Shown: in pieces, positions 55,401 to 63,852 of the stretch
Position numbering within the stretch: the first letter of the stretch is position 1
Layout of the letters: each line of letters begins with the position of its first letter
Assembly: GCF_937900395.1 (NCBI RefSeq)
Contig: NZ_CALCDX010000216.1
Location: 62,001 to 126,000, forward strand
Reading direction: 5' to 3'
Origin: an uncultured Caulobacter sp.
Lineage (GTDB): Bacteria; Pseudomonadota; Alphaproteobacteria; Caulobacterales; Caulobacteraceae
Length of the DNA stretch: 64,000 bases
Notes under the pieces: generated by a model
What the model was told of the DNA's origin: nothing
Seen by the model: only the letters and a program-made list of their open reading frames with translations
Database searches by the model: none
Translations under genes and position numbers: made by a program

Positions 55401-55493
55401 CTCGTGACCTCCACCCTGCTCACCCTGATCCTGCTGCCCATCCTCTATCGTCGCTTCGGCGTCGAGCGAGGGGCGGCGGTGCTGGAGGCTTGA
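52413..55493 (+). CDS. Heavy-metal RND efflux pump (CzcA/CusA family)
   Basis: A 1026-residue inner-membrane proton-driven pump with the RND layout: helix 1, large periplasmic loop, helices 2-6, helix 7, second loop, helices 8-12. KLPVDAFPDISPTQVKI near the start and TPLEMELLGIPKQAMLRS identify the heavy-metal group. The helix 4 signature reads GGLAIAIGMLVDAAVVVVENTVERL. It has the CusA-like arrangement without the DFG of CzcA, so monovalent Cu/Ag or an unassigned specificity is more likely than Zn/Co/Cd, but this is uncertain. It is flanked by adaptor and outer-membrane genes in one operon. Confidence 0.94.
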   Translation: MRKLIAFALSQRLLAAVLAIALVGLGVNAFLKLPVDAFPDISPTQVKIILKAPGMTPEEVESQVITPLEMELLGIPKQAMLRSTAKYAIADLTIDFAPGTDVYWARQQTAERLSNAMSALPAGVSGGLSPISTPLSDIFMFTLEGEGLTLEQKRTLLDWTIRPALRGLPGVADVNVLGGRAKTFEVSPDPAALAAAGLTAQAIVDAIPASNRNDGSGRLNEGEEALVVRVAGAITSLDDLRDTAVSLPDGGAARLGDLAQVSEGALTRYGAVTESGRQETAEAIVIALRGADAKTVVKSVEARLKEIQPSLPKGVTISPFYNRSDLIERATGTVNEALVEATVLVVILLLLFLGDLRAATVVAVTLPLAALTTFLLMKAFGLSANLMSLGGLAIAIGMLVDAAVVVVENTVERLDNPAMTGSRRLHVIYEAVAEVAAPVTSGVLIICLVFLPLLSLQGLEGKLFAPVALTIVFALGSSLLLSFTVIPVLASLLLKAHAHQESWIMRRIGPFYERQLARALARPKPVFAAAGGGMVLAAIAYVLIGKSFMPTMDEGAILMQLAKLPSINLDASAKQDMAVQRAILAQVPEVKRIVARVGSDELGLDPMGLNETDSFLVLTDRKDWRKKDKAWLTEEIRKVAAQFPGVEATFTQPIEMRVSEMLTGSRGDLAVKVFGPDLQTLGDLAGRIEETLKKTRGASDVYTVAGDSVTYLQLDVDRAAAVRAGLSAEALQQELRAQLEGAPAGVVFEQGKRTPILVRGPRDLRDDPAQFEQAQIATPDGGLLRAGDVARIERREGPVKIDRENASRFAVIQAYVQGRDLVGFVKEAQANVARDVPLPPGYRIAWGGQFENQKRAAARLGVVVPMALGLIFLVLFISLKSTRQSLLILANIPFAMIGGIVALWISGEYLSVPASVGLIALLGIAVLNGLVLVSHFNELVQRGRDVTTAVTEGARRRLRPVLMTASITALGLVPLLTATGPGSEIQRPLAIVVVGGLVTSTLLTLILLPILYRRFGVERGAAVLEA

Positions 55494-55495
55494 TC

Positions 55496-56755
55496 GTGAA
55501 AGCCCTTCTTCTCGCCGCCGCGGCTGGTCTCGCCCTGGCTTCGTCGGCCATGGCCGCCGACACCGGCTGGAGCCGGCCAGATTTCCTGCCCAGCGACGCG
55601 CTCATCCTGGCGGCGCTGGAAGCTTCGCCAGAGCTGGCCGAGGCTCGCGCCCTGCAACGCAGCGCCGAGGCCGAACGGCGCGGTCTCGCCGCGGGTCCCT
55701 ACGAGACGATCATCGGCCTTTCGAGCGACCGCCGCCGGATCCGAGGGGAAGGCGATTTCGCGGAGTGGTCGGTGCAAGCCAGCCGGGCCCTGCGCTCTCC
55801 GGGCAAGCGCGCGCTGGATCTCGCGGCCGGCTCGGCCGGCGCCCTCGCGGCGCGCGACAGCGTAGACGACGCGCGTCACCAAGCCTCGCTGCGCCTCGCC
55901 GGCCTCTGGATCGAATGGCTGGAAGCCGAGGCCCGCATCTTGGTGGATCGCGACGAAATCGCGGTCGATGAAAGAGAAGTCGCGGCGCTGCGGCGGCGGG
56001 TCGAACTGAAGGACGCGTCCCAGCTTGAGCTCGAACTGGCGCAGGCGGCCTTGGCGCGAGCCCAGGCGACCCTGGCCGAAACCCAGGGGCGCGCCGAGGC
56101 CGCGCGATCGGCGATCGACATGTTGTACCCCGGCCTGGCCCCGCCCCGCGCCCCGTCTCTCTCCGCGCCGGTGGCGCCGACCCGCGCTCTGGACGAATGG
56201 ATCCCCGTGGTCATCGCGCGCAGCCACGAGATCACCATCGCCAAGGCGTTGGCGGACCGCGACAGCGCCCTGGCTCGCAGGGCTCGACTTGACCAGCGGC
56301 CCGATCCGACCGTCGGCCTTCGCGTCTTCAACGAGCGCGGCGGCGCCGAGACGGGCGCTGGGCTCACCGTCAGCATTCCGTTCGGAAGCGTCGGACGCTC
56401 CGCCACCGCCGAACGCCAGTCCGCATCCGCATCGGCCGCCGAGGCGCGTTACCGGATGGTGGTCCGCGACGTCGAAGCCGAGGGACGCAACGATGTGGCC
56501 AAGGCCAGGTCAGGTCTCGCGGCCTGGGCGCGGGCTAGCCAGGCCACCGCCGCCGCGGCTCAGGCCGCCGATCGGGTGCAGCGCGCCTATGCTCTTGGCG
56601 AGCGGGACCTGACGGATCTGCTGGCGGCCCGCCGCCAGCTTTTCGACGCGCGCCGAATCGAGGTTTCGGCCCGCGCCGCCGCCCAGGGCGCGCTGCTTCG
56701 GCTGGCCCTGGACGCCCATGAACTCTGGCTGTCCGAAGAGGAGGCTCCGCAATGA
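55496..56755 (+). CDS. Outer-membrane efflux channel (TolC/CzcC family)
   Basis: A 419-residue outer-membrane factor with a signal peptide (ALASSAMAAD). Two repeated helical segments of the TolC type follow: ALEASPELAEARALQRSAEAERRGL in the first half and KALADRDSALARRARLDQRPDPTVGLRVFNE in the second. The start is GTG at 55496 behind GGAGG with good spacing; the TTG at 55490 is too close to that site. It follows the pump with 2 bases between genes and overlaps the next gene by ATGA. It completes the tripartite exporter. Confidence 0.92.
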   Translation: MKALLLAAAAGLALASSAMAADTGWSRPDFLPSDALILAALEASPELAEARALQRSAEAERRGLAAGPYETIIGLSSDRRRIRGEGDFAEWSVQASRALRSPGKRALDLAAGSAGALAARDSVDDARHQASLRLAGLWIEWLEAEARILVDRDEIAVDEREVAALRRRVELKDASQLELELAQAALARAQATLAETQGRAEAARSAIDMLYPGLAPPRAPSLSAPVAPTRALDEWIPVVIARSHEITIAKALADRDSALARRARLDQRPDPTVGLRVFNERGGAETGAGLTVSIPFGSVGRSATAERQSASASAAEARYRMVVRDVEAEGRNDVAKARSGLAAWARASQATAAAAQAADRVQRAYALGERDLTDLLAARRQLFDARRIEVSARAAAQGALLRLALDAHELWLSEEEAPQ

Positions 56756-57108
56756 TCGCCGCCATCGGCCTGGCGCTGGCCCTGGCGCTTTCCCCTGCCC
56801 CAACGTCCGCCAATGTCGTCGTCGGCGACATCGGAAGCCGCGCGTTCATCGTGAAGGCGTTTGGTCTCGACCGCATGGCCGATGACCGTCAGGTCCTTCG
56901 CGGATGGCTGTGCCGCCGCGCTCCCGGCGCGCCCATCCGGCGCCTTGTCATCACGGCTGAGGACCGCGCCGGCAACGCGATCTGGAAGGACTTCGTCACA
57001 ACGCCCACTTTCGCCCCTGGGCGAGCGAAAGAGTGCCGCTTGATGCGGATCGACGCGCCGCCCGGGATCGCATCCCAGGTGACGTTATGGAGACTGACGC
57101 GCCCCTAA
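56752..57108 (+). CDS. Small secreted protein of unknown function at the end of the efflux operon
   Basis: A 118-residue protein with a signal peptide (about 1-20, SPAPTSANVV) and a compact mature part of about 98 residues. Two cysteines (GWLCRRAPG and AKECRLM) could form a disulfide. It has no histidine- or methionine-rich metal site and I do not recognise the family. The ATG overlaps the channel gene stop, so it is coupled to the exporter and may be a periplasmic accessory protein. Its stop is 32 bases from the convergent PhoD gene. Confidence 0.75.
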   Translation: MIAAIGLALALALSPAPTSANVVVGDIGSRAFIVKAFGLDRMADDRQVLRGWLCRRAPGAPIRRLVITAEDRAGNAIWKDFVTTPTFAPGRAKECRLMRIDAPPGIASQVTLWRLTRP

Positions 57109-57140
57109 TCAGCGCCGGCTCTTTTCGCGTTCATCCCGAC

Positions 57141-58760
57141 CTAGACGGTGAACGCCTTTCGCCCGCGCTCGACCGACATCCGGTGCGTTCCAGCCAGCGT
57201 GGTGTCGCGGTCCTTGATCGTCTTCAGGAACAGCCACTCCCCGGTCACACGCTTCTGAGTGACCTCGATCATCATGTAACCGCGCTGGTTGGTGTTCTCC
57301 CATTTCATTTCGGGATTGGCCGCCATGAAGCCGCGCGCGACCACCTCGGGATCAGCGCCCATATCGCCCTCAAGGCCTTTTGAGGTGACCGCGTGACCGG
57401 CGAACTCGACGCCGGCGGGGCGGCCGTCCTCGGTCAGGCCGAAAGCCCAGGCGTTGTGGCTGTCGCCCGACAGCATGACGAGATCGGCGTCGGCGGCTTG
57501 GGCCGATGTCAGAAGGCGGGAACGCGCGGCGGGATAACCGTCCCAGCGATCCATCCACATCGGCATCCCTTGCGCGGCGGCGCGAATGTCATTGCGGTAG
57601 CTGGCGACCTTCTTGTCGGAGACGGTCGGTCGCAGCCAGTCCACGGCGTCCTTGGGCATGACCGTGCGGCCGAGGATCGTGCCCATGCCGATCAGTTGCC
57701 AGCCTGGATTGGCCTTCATCTGATGGGCCAGCCAGCTTTCCTGCGTAGAGCCCATCATGGTCGCCGAGGGATCCTTCCAGACGCCGTCGCGGAACGCCTT
57801 GAGCGCGGCGTCGGGATCAGCGGCCTTGAAAGCCGCGTCGATATTGGCCGGCTTCGTGCGAGCCAGAAGGCGAGACTCCGTGCGGTAGAGGGTTGCCAGC
57901 GTGCCGATCGGATAGGCCTTCCACGGCTCGTCCGAGACCGGCATCCACTCGCGATAGACCTGCATGGCCGCGGCGCGACGCAGGTTCCAGTCGCCTTCCT
58001 TGTCAGGTTGGTGGTTCTGGGCACCGCCTTCCCAGCTGTCGTTGGACGACTCGTGATCGTCCCAAAGCGCAACCATCGGCGCCATCTGGTGCAGGCGCTG
58101 CAGGTCCGGATCGGCGCGATAGCTAGCGTAGCGCAGGCGGTAGTCGGCGATGGCCAGGATCTCTGTCGAGGGCTCAGGCAGGCGCCCGGCGACCAGGTCG
58201 GCCTCCTTGATTGAGGCCGCGCCGTACTCGTACAGGTAGTCACCCGTGTGCAGCCAGAGATCCAGGTCCTGACGCGCGGCGGCGTGGGCGTAGGCGTTGA
58301 ACCAGCCGTAGGGCAGGTTCGAGCACGAGAAGACGGCCAGGCCGAAACGGTTCACTGGGCCCTGCGGCAGGGTCTTGGTACGGCCGACGGGCGACTTGGC
58401 CCCGTCCGGCGCCACGAAGCGGTACCAGTAGACGGTCCCAGGCTTCAGCCCGTCGACCGTCACCTTGGCGGTCCAGTCGCGATAGGCGCCCGTTCGCACG
58501 GCGGCGCCCGAGACCACCTTGGTAAAGTCCGGGTCCAGGGCCAGCTCGACCTCAAGCCGGATGACATTGGTGTCGGTCGCGGGGACGTAGCGCGTCCACA
58601 ACAACATGGCGTCGGCCGCGGGCTCGCCGCTGGCGACGTTGTGGGTGAAGCCGGTCGCGGCCAGCACCTGGCGGGCCAGCGCCTGGCCGGCGGGCAGGGT
58701 CAGGCCGGCCAGGCCGAGGCCTCCGGCGATCAGGATGCGACGATCGATCCTAGGAGCCAT
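57141..58760 (-). CDS. phoD: PhoD-type alkaline phosphatase/phosphodiesterase
   Basis: A 539-residue secreted metallophosphatase. A twin-arginine-type leader (MAPRIDRRILIAGGLGLAGL) suggests folded export by Tat. An N-terminal PhoD_N Ig-like domain (about 35-125, FTHNVASGEPAADAMLLWTRY) precedes the catalytic domain with LHTGDYLYEYG, LWDDHESSND, MIGMGTILGR-like segments and LSGDSHNAWAFGL. Known relatives bind Fe and Ca and release phosphate from mono- and diesters. It is downstream of the STN receptor in the same direction, after a terminator-like hairpin, so it may be expressed partly by read-through. Confidence 0.93.
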   Translation of the reverse strand: MAPRIDRRILIAGGLGLAGLTLPAGQALARQVLAATGFTHNVASGEPAADAMLLWTRYVPATDTNVIRLEVELALDPDFTKVVSGAAVRTGAYRDWTAKVTVDGLKPGTVYWYRFVAPDGAKSPVGRTKTLPQGPVNRFGLAVFSCSNLPYGWFNAYAHAAARQDLDLWLHTGDYLYEYGAASIKEADLVAGRLPEPSTEILAIADYRLRYASYRADPDLQRLHQMAPMVALWDDHESSNDSWEGGAQNHQPDKEGDWNLRRAAAMQVYREWMPVSDEPWKAYPIGTLATLYRTESRLLARTKPANIDAAFKAADPDAALKAFRDGVWKDPSATMMGSTQESWLAHQMKANPGWQLIGMGTILGRTVMPKDAVDWLRPTVSDKKVASYRNDIRAAAQGMPMWMDRWDGYPAARSRLLTSAQAADADLVMLSGDSHNAWAFGLTEDGRPAGVEFAGHAVTSKGLEGDMGADPEVVARGFMAANPEMKWENTNQRGYMMIEVTQKRVTGEWLFLKTIKDRDTTLAGTHRMSVERGRKAFTV

Positions 58761-58773
58761 GACGGGTCCTCCG

Positions 58774-58809
58774 CAAAAGAAAACTCCCGCGACCAGAAAG
58801 TCGCGGGAG
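58774..58809 (-). terminator. Intrinsic terminator between the STN receptor and phoD
   Basis: On the minus strand CTCCCGCGAC pairs perfectly with GTCGCGGGAG (10-bp stem, 6-base loop) and is followed by TTTTCTTTTG. It lies 20 bases after the receptor stop and 13 bases before the phoD ATG. Confidence 0.8.
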
Positions 58810-58829
58810 ATGGAGTTGGTCGGGGAAAT

Positions 58830-61800
58830 CTAGAAGGAGCCCTTGAGGCCGATGTTCCACATCGAGCCGTAGATGCTGTACTGCTGCACCCGGCTGCGGA
58901 CGTTCGAGTAGATCACATCCGGCGCATTGAAGATGTTGCGGCCGGCCAGCATGACTTCGAACTGCCTGTTGATCTTGTAGCTTGCGCTGACGTTCCAGAG
59001 CTCACGGGCGGCGTGGTACAGGATGCCGTTGTTGGCGGTGGTCGGCGTGTTGCTGAGCGCGCTGGTCCGGTACTTCGACTGGGCGTTGCCGGTCAGCTGC
59101 ACGTCGAACTTGCCGTAGCTGTAGCGCAGGCCCCAGTTGCCCGAGGTCTTGGGCAGGCTGACGCGCTCGCCGTCGGGGTCGATCTTGGTGATCGAGGCCC
59201 GCAGGCCAAGGCCTCGCAGCGCGCCCGGCAGGAAGGTCAGCTGCTGGTCGTATTCCAGCGTCAGGCCCTTGTTGGTGTTGGTCCCGGGCAGGTTCTGGGC
59301 GCTGCGGAACGCATAGCCTGCATAGTCGGCGGGATTGTAGCCCACGTCCTCGGGGTTCACCGTGACGCCCGTGACCTGCATGTCCTTGACGTCCAGCTTG
59401 TAGGCCGAGACGCCGATCACGCCCGACGGCTCCAGATAGTACTGCAGGCTGGCGAAGTACTTGGTCGAGTGCTCGGGCTTCAGCAGCGGGTTCGGCACCG
59501 ACACGATCAGGGTGTCGTCATTGACCGAGACCACGCCGCCCAGGTTGCCGTAGTCGGGTCGCAGGATCGACTGGCTGAAGGCCAACTGGCCGACCAGCTT
59601 CTTGGTGAAGTCGTACTTGGCGCCGCCGCTCCAGAACCAGTCGTCGTACTCGCCGTGGCGCGTCGAATAGGTCCCGTTGCGATACTGGTAGAGCAGACCC
59701 GGGACCGTGCTGGTCGACAGGCCGGCGGCGGTCACTTCCTTGGCGGGCCGGATGTCGGCGACGCGCGCGTCGGTCTTGGTCTTTTCGTAGCGCAGGCCCA
59801 GGTCGAACGAGGCCTTGCCGATGCGGGGCTGGATCTCGAAATAGGCGGCGTTGATCTCCTCGCCGACCTTCTTGTTGTTGTCGAGGCGGCGCTTCAGGTT
59901 GCCCACGGTGTCCGGGACGAAATACTCCGGATGGGCCTTGTAGATGTCGTAGACGGCGTAGTTGCTGTCCGCGCGCCAGTTCTGGTCGTTCAGATTGCCG
60001 GCGTCGAAGCCCAGGATCTTGAACTGGTAGTTCTGGGTCCAGGGAATGACGGCTTCCGGCGCCTTCTGGGTCAAGTCGCCGGTGGGGCCGACGTACTGGA
60101 ACTGCTGGTAGGAGCCCTCGTTGGTCTTCCAGACGTTGGTGCGGTAGGCCGCGCCGGCCAGGACCTTCAGCTGCACGTCCCCAATGTTCAGCTTCTTCTT
60201 CAGATCGAAGTTCAGGCCGTACATCTGGTTTTGAGCGTCGGACTCGGACGTGCGGATGTTGTTGCCGATGTCGTCGTCGCGATTGAAGCTGGTCGGGTCG
60301 CCCCAGGGACGGCCGGCCGTCTGGCGCAATGTCCATTGGTTGGAGTCTTCAGAGGCGCGATCCAGCGTGAAGCCGATGCGCGTCAGGTAACTGTCCGTAC
60401 GCTGAAAGAAGCCCTTCGAGTTGTCCCGGAAATTGAACTCCGACGTGGAATAGCTGCCGCGCAGCAACGCCTCCCAGGTGTCGCCGCGATATTCCAGCTT
60501 CGGCGCGACAAGCCACGAGGGCGTGCCGGCGTAGCGATGCGAATACTGGGTGTGAAGGCGAGTGTTGGTCCCGTTCGGATTGACCACGATGTGGGTTGGG
60601 GTCGAGTCCGCCGTGGTCTGGGACGCGCTGGTCGTGCCGAAGATCAGGTAGGTGTACTGGTTGAAGTACTCGACGTCGTAGAACGAGTAGGTCGAGCGCA
60701 GCGACAGGGCCCACTGGTCGGTCAGTTTGTAGTCGACGCTGAGATTGGCGGCCTTGCGGTGGGTCAGCTTGGGACCCGGACGCCACATCACCTGATAGGG
60801 AATGACCCGGCCGCTGGCGAGGTAGGACCAGTCGGTCTGGATGCGGTCCTGCTGAACGTAGTTGGCGTTGTAGCTGGCGTTGAAGGCGATCCCCAGGCGG
60901 CCGTCCAGGAACACGTCGGCATAGCCGACCTGGGCCGAGGGGAAGATCGTCGAGTGCTTCTTGTCGTCCGGCAGGTACTTGCGCGACAGGCTGCTGTCCG
61001 ACGTCCCCACGCCGCCGATTTGGAAGCGCAGCAGACGGCTGGTGCGCTGGAAGGCGTACTTGCTGCGCAGGTTGATGGCGCCGCCGGGGCTGTCGGCGTC
61101 CATGTTGGCCTGCAAGGTGTTGTTCAGCTCGATCGAGTCGACGCCGGTGATCGACATCTGCTCGAACGAGTTCTGGCGGCCGCTGTTGTTGTTAGAGGTC
61201 GCCGTCGCCATGCGCGCGCCGTCGGTCGTGAAGGTCGAGTACTTGGGATCCAGGCCGCCGATGCGGACGGCGGTGGCGTCGACCTCGGTGTAGTCCAGCG
61301 AGATGCCGGGCATGTTCTTCATGAACTCGCCCACGTCGCCCATGGTCAGGGCGCCGAAGTTGTCGGCCGCCACGACGGTCTTGGCGTTGGTCGAGGCGCG
61401 GCGTTCCATGATGGCGGCGGCCTGACCTTCGCGCTTGGCGGTGATGGTCACGGCCTCGACCTGGTCCAGGCTGGACAGCGGGCTCAGCGCCACGTCGAGA
61501 TTGGCGGTCTGGTTCGGCGCGACCGAGACGACGAGGGTCGCCTCCTGCAGGCCCGCGTACTTGACCTTCACCGTCACATCGCCGGACGGGACGCCGGTCA
61601 GGCGGAAGTCGCCATCATCCTCGGAATAGGCGACGATCGGCGCGCCCTCGACGCGGATCTCGGCGTTGCGGACATATTCGCCGGTGGCGGTGTTGAGGAC
61701 GCGGCCTCGAACAGTTCCGCTACCGACGCCGGACTGGGGGCGCGAGGCGCTCGCGGTGGATCGCAAGGTGATGATCTGGCCGTCGTCGGTGTCGATCTGC

Positions 61801-62057
61801 AGCGGCGTGCCGGCGATCAGGCGGCGCAGGGCCGTGCGAACGTCCATCGTTCCCTTCACGGCCGGGGTCTGGATACCTTCCAGCTGGCGCGCGGGAGCGA
61901 TGATCTGCACCTGGCCTTGGCGCGCCAGCTCCGGGATGGCGCGGACGGCCGCCTGGGCGGGGACATCAAAGACGCGATCCTGCGCGAAAGCCGGCGCGGC
62001 GATCGCCATGGCGACCAGCGACGCCCCGCAGGCCAGAAGGGAAGAACGAGAAATCAT
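58830..62057 (-). CDS. TonB-dependent receptor with N-terminal STN signalling domain
   Basis: A 1075-residue receptor-transducer. Signal peptide (about 1-25, APAFAQ). An STN (secretin/TonB short N-terminal) domain (about 28-100) contains PAQAAVRAIPELARQGQVQI and TALRRLIAGTPLQIDTDDGQIITL, the part that contacts FecR in related systems. Then come a carboxypeptidase-regulatory-like beta domain (about 115-205, GRVLNTATGEYVRNAEIRV), the plug (about 210-340) and a barrel ending GLKGSF. Ligand binding would signal through FecR to the ECF sigma factor encoded upstream and induce this gene. The ligand is unknown; PhoD downstream suggests a phosphate ester. Confidence 0.94.
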   Translation of the reverse strand: MISRSSLLACGASLVAMAIAAPAFAQDRVFDVPAQAAVRAIPELARQGQVQIIAPARQLEGIQTPAVKGTMDVRTALRRLIAGTPLQIDTDDGQIITLRSTASASRPQSGVGSGTVRGRVLNTATGEYVRNAEIRVEGAPIVAYSEDDGDFRLTGVPSGDVTVKVKYAGLQEATLVVSVAPNQTANLDVALSPLSSLDQVEAVTITAKREGQAAAIMERRASTNAKTVVAADNFGALTMGDVGEFMKNMPGISLDYTEVDATAVRIGGLDPKYSTFTTDGARMATATSNNNSGRQNSFEQMSITGVDSIELNNTLQANMDADSPGGAINLRSKYAFQRTSRLLRFQIGGVGTSDSSLSRKYLPDDKKHSTIFPSAQVGYADVFLDGRLGIAFNASYNANYVQQDRIQTDWSYLASGRVIPYQVMWRPGPKLTHRKAANLSVDYKLTDQWALSLRSTYSFYDVEYFNQYTYLIFGTTSASQTTADSTPTHIVVNPNGTNTRLHTQYSHRYAGTPSWLVAPKLEYRGDTWEALLRGSYSTSEFNFRDNSKGFFQRTDSYLTRIGFTLDRASEDSNQWTLRQTAGRPWGDPTSFNRDDDIGNNIRTSESDAQNQMYGLNFDLKKKLNIGDVQLKVLAGAAYRTNVWKTNEGSYQQFQYVGPTGDLTQKAPEAVIPWTQNYQFKILGFDAGNLNDQNWRADSNYAVYDIYKAHPEYFVPDTVGNLKRRLDNNKKVGEEINAAYFEIQPRIGKASFDLGLRYEKTKTDARVADIRPAKEVTAAGLSTSTVPGLLYQYRNGTYSTRHGEYDDWFWSGGAKYDFTKKLVGQLAFSQSILRPDYGNLGGVVSVNDDTLIVSVPNPLLKPEHSTKYFASLQYYLEPSGVIGVSAYKLDVKDMQVTGVTVNPEDVGYNPADYAGYAFRSAQNLPGTNTNKGLTLEYDQQLTFLPGALRGLGLRASITKIDPDGERVSLPKTSGNWGLRYSYGKFDVQLTGNAQSKYRTSALSNTPTTANNGILYHAARELWNVSASYKINRQFEVMLAGRNIFNAPDVIYSNVRSRVQQYSIYGSMWNIGLKGSF

Positions 62058-62151
62058 TGGCTATACGAACCCCCAGGCATCGCGTTGCTCGCGACGTTGC
62101 GGGTTGAGAGCCATCGCTCTGGCCCCTTCCGCTATCTGTTGCAAAAACTTC

Positions 62152-63162
62152 TTATTGCGCTGCAGCAGGAGGTTGCGCGCCACGGCTCAGCACAACCGTG
62201 TCGCCATCTTTCTGCAGGCGAGCGTCGAACACCTGAGCGACGGCGCGGCTGAAGCCGACCGGATCGCTGGCGGCGAAGAGACCCGTGACGGGTTCGCGGG
62301 CCAGGGCGGGGTCACGGATCTCGATCCGGGTGTCGCTGTAGCGCGCGAAGGCCGAGGCGGCCTGGCCAAGGGTCTCCCCCTCGAACGCCAGCTTGCCGTC
62401 GCGCCAGGCCAGGTCGCGGGTCACCGCCTCGGGCGCGATCGGACGAGGCCGCTCGGCGGAGGGGTGGACGGCGTCGGCAAGGGCCAGCCGGGTGTTGGCG
62501 CTGACCACCAACACCTTGCCGGCGCCAAAGAGCGGGGCGGCGGAGACATCGACCCGGCCCTGGCTGACCAGTAGGTCGACCGGGGCCTTGTCCAACTTGC
62601 GGACGCGAAAGCCCGCCTGCGCCGTCCGCAGCTTGCGACCGTCCACCTCGACCACGAACGGCCGCCGCTCGTCGCGGGCGACCGAGAAATAGGCCTCGCC
62701 CTCTAGCAGGGTGACCTCGCGCCGCCCCTCGTCATAGCGGACGCGGATGCGGCTTTCGGTGTTCAGAAGGACGGTCGACCCGTCCTTCAGCGGCACCAGG
62801 CGGATCTCGCCGCGCTCGGTGCTGATCACCGCGCCGGCGGCCGAGCTCACCAAGCCAAAGGCGGCCAAGGAGGCGGCCGCCACCGCCGCGCCGGAGCCCG
62901 TCAGCATCCCGCGGCGCGATAGCCTCGGGCGCCGCGGCTCCGCGAAGGTTTCGGGATCGAAGTCGGGGCCCAGAGCCTGGGCTGACTCGCTCATCAACGA
63001 TACGGCGCGCGCGCGCAGCAGCGCGCCCCGGCGGCGGGGATCCCCCCGCAGCCAGGCTTCCAACACCGCGTCCTCTTCCGGCGAGAGCGGGCCGCGATCC
63101 TGCCGCGCCGCCCATTCGGACGCCGCGCGATCAATGTCGCGATGGGTTTCTCGCACGGCCAT
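62152..63162 (-). CDS. FecR-type anti-sigma factor
   Basis: A 336-residue regulator of the FecI-type sigma factor. The N-terminal cytoplasmic part (about 1-80, ASEWAARQDRGPLSPEEDAVLEAWL) is the DUF4880/anti-sigma region. A membrane segment (about 86-110) follows SRRGM, giving a Tat-like arginine pair. The periplasmic FecR domain (about 115-215, TERGEIRLVPLKDGSTVLLNTESRIRV) and a STN-like C-terminal domain (about 250-336) complete it. It overlaps the sigma gene by 32 bases and precedes the receptor, the classical order. Confidence 0.93.
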   Translation of the reverse strand: MAVRETHRDIDRAASEWAARQDRGPLSPEEDAVLEAWLRGDPRRRGALLRARAVSLMSESAQALGPDFDPETFAEPRRPRLSRRGMLTGSGAAVAAASLAAFGLVSSAAGAVISTERGEIRLVPLKDGSTVLLNTESRIRVRYDEGRREVTLLEGEAYFSVARDERRPFVVEVDGRKLRTAQAGFRVRKLDKAPVDLLVSQGRVDVSAAPLFGAGKVLVVSANTRLALADAVHPSAERPRPIAPEAVTRDLAWRDGKLAFEGETLGQAASAFARYSDTRIEIRDPALAREPVTGLFAASDPVGFSRAVAQVFDARLQKDGDTVVLSRGAQPPAAAQ

Positions 63163-63733
63163 GTCTCGAGGCGTTCTCCCGGTTCATCGTCTTAGAGGTT
63201 TGGGAGCGCTTGCTTCCGCCACGCCCGAACCAATCAATCAAGAAAAGCACGCCGCGCGAGATGTGCGTCTCGACGGTGTTCTCCGAAATCCGCATCCGCG
63301 CCGCCACCTCGCGCTGGGACAATCCCTGGACGCGGCGCAGCACGAAGGCCTCTTGCGTCTTCAGCGGCATGGCGGCGATCGCACGCGCCAGTCGCCTCAG
63401 CTCGTCCCGATCGATCGTACGCTGCTCGGGCGAGGCTTCGTCGTCCAGCGGGTCCAGGCGCTCGAGGTCGTCGACCGCGTGGATCGGCACGATCCGGGCG
63501 CGGCGGACATGGCGGGTGATGATCGACCTGGCGACCTGAAACAGATAGGCGCGGGGATGGCGGATGCCGTCGACCGACTCCAGCTCCGCCAGGATCGAAT
63601 AGGCCTCCTGGATGATGTCGTCGGCGTCGATCCCGGGCAAGGCGCCGCGCGACAGCCAGCCCCGCAGCGCCGGCTCATGCGGCAGGATGTTCCGCAGGAA
63701 CCACAGTGTCCTATCCCTGTCGGCGCTGCTCAT
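63131..63733 (-). CDS. FecI-type ECF RNA polymerase sigma factor
   Basis: A 200-residue ECF sigma factor. Region 2 (about 10-80) has DADDIIQEAYSILAEL and RAYLFQVARSIITRHVRR. Region 4 (about 110-165) has LPLKTQEAFVLRRVQGLSQREVAARMRISENTVETHISRG. It would direct transcription of the receptor gene when released by the FecR-type protein. The C-terminal 25 residues are basic and not part of the fold. The 3' end overlaps the anti-sigma gene by 32 bases. Its own promoter must lie in the 119-base gap at 63734-63852. Confidence 0.94.
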   Translation of the reverse strand: MSSADRDRTLWFLRNILPHEPALRGWLSRGALPGIDADDIIQEAYSILAELESVDGIRHPRAYLFQVARSIITRHVRRARIVPIHAVDDLERLDPLDDEASPEQRTIDRDELRRLARAIAAMPLKTQEAFVLRRVQGLSQREVAARMRISENTVETHISRGVLFLIDWFGRGGSKRSQTSKTMNRENASRHGRARNPSRH

Positions 63734-63811
63734 CCGTCATCCGCTGGCTGACTATTGCGCCAACCCCGGCGCAGGCCCCTCTCGGTCCGAAAGCCTGCCT
63801 AGCCCCCTATT

Positions 63812-63848
63812 GTGACAGTCCGGCTTAGCCAGGACCGGAAATTGTCAC
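63812..63848. terminator. Hairpin GTGACA...TGTCAC before the sigma gene
   Basis: GTGACA (63812-63817) and TGTCAC (63843-63848) bracket an inner TCCGG/CCGGA-type pairing. It begins 5 bases beyond the stop of the partial gene at the right edge (minus strand) and could be its terminator, or an operator for the sigma gene. Confidence 0.35.
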
Positions 63849-63852
63849 GAGA

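Noticed and set aside
58248..62252. A plus-strand open frame of over 1300 codons opposite phoD and the STN receptor
   Set aside because: It is antisense to two well-supported genes, is rich in Arg, Gly, Val and Gln without domain motifs, and has the form expected of shadow frames in GC-rich coding DNA.
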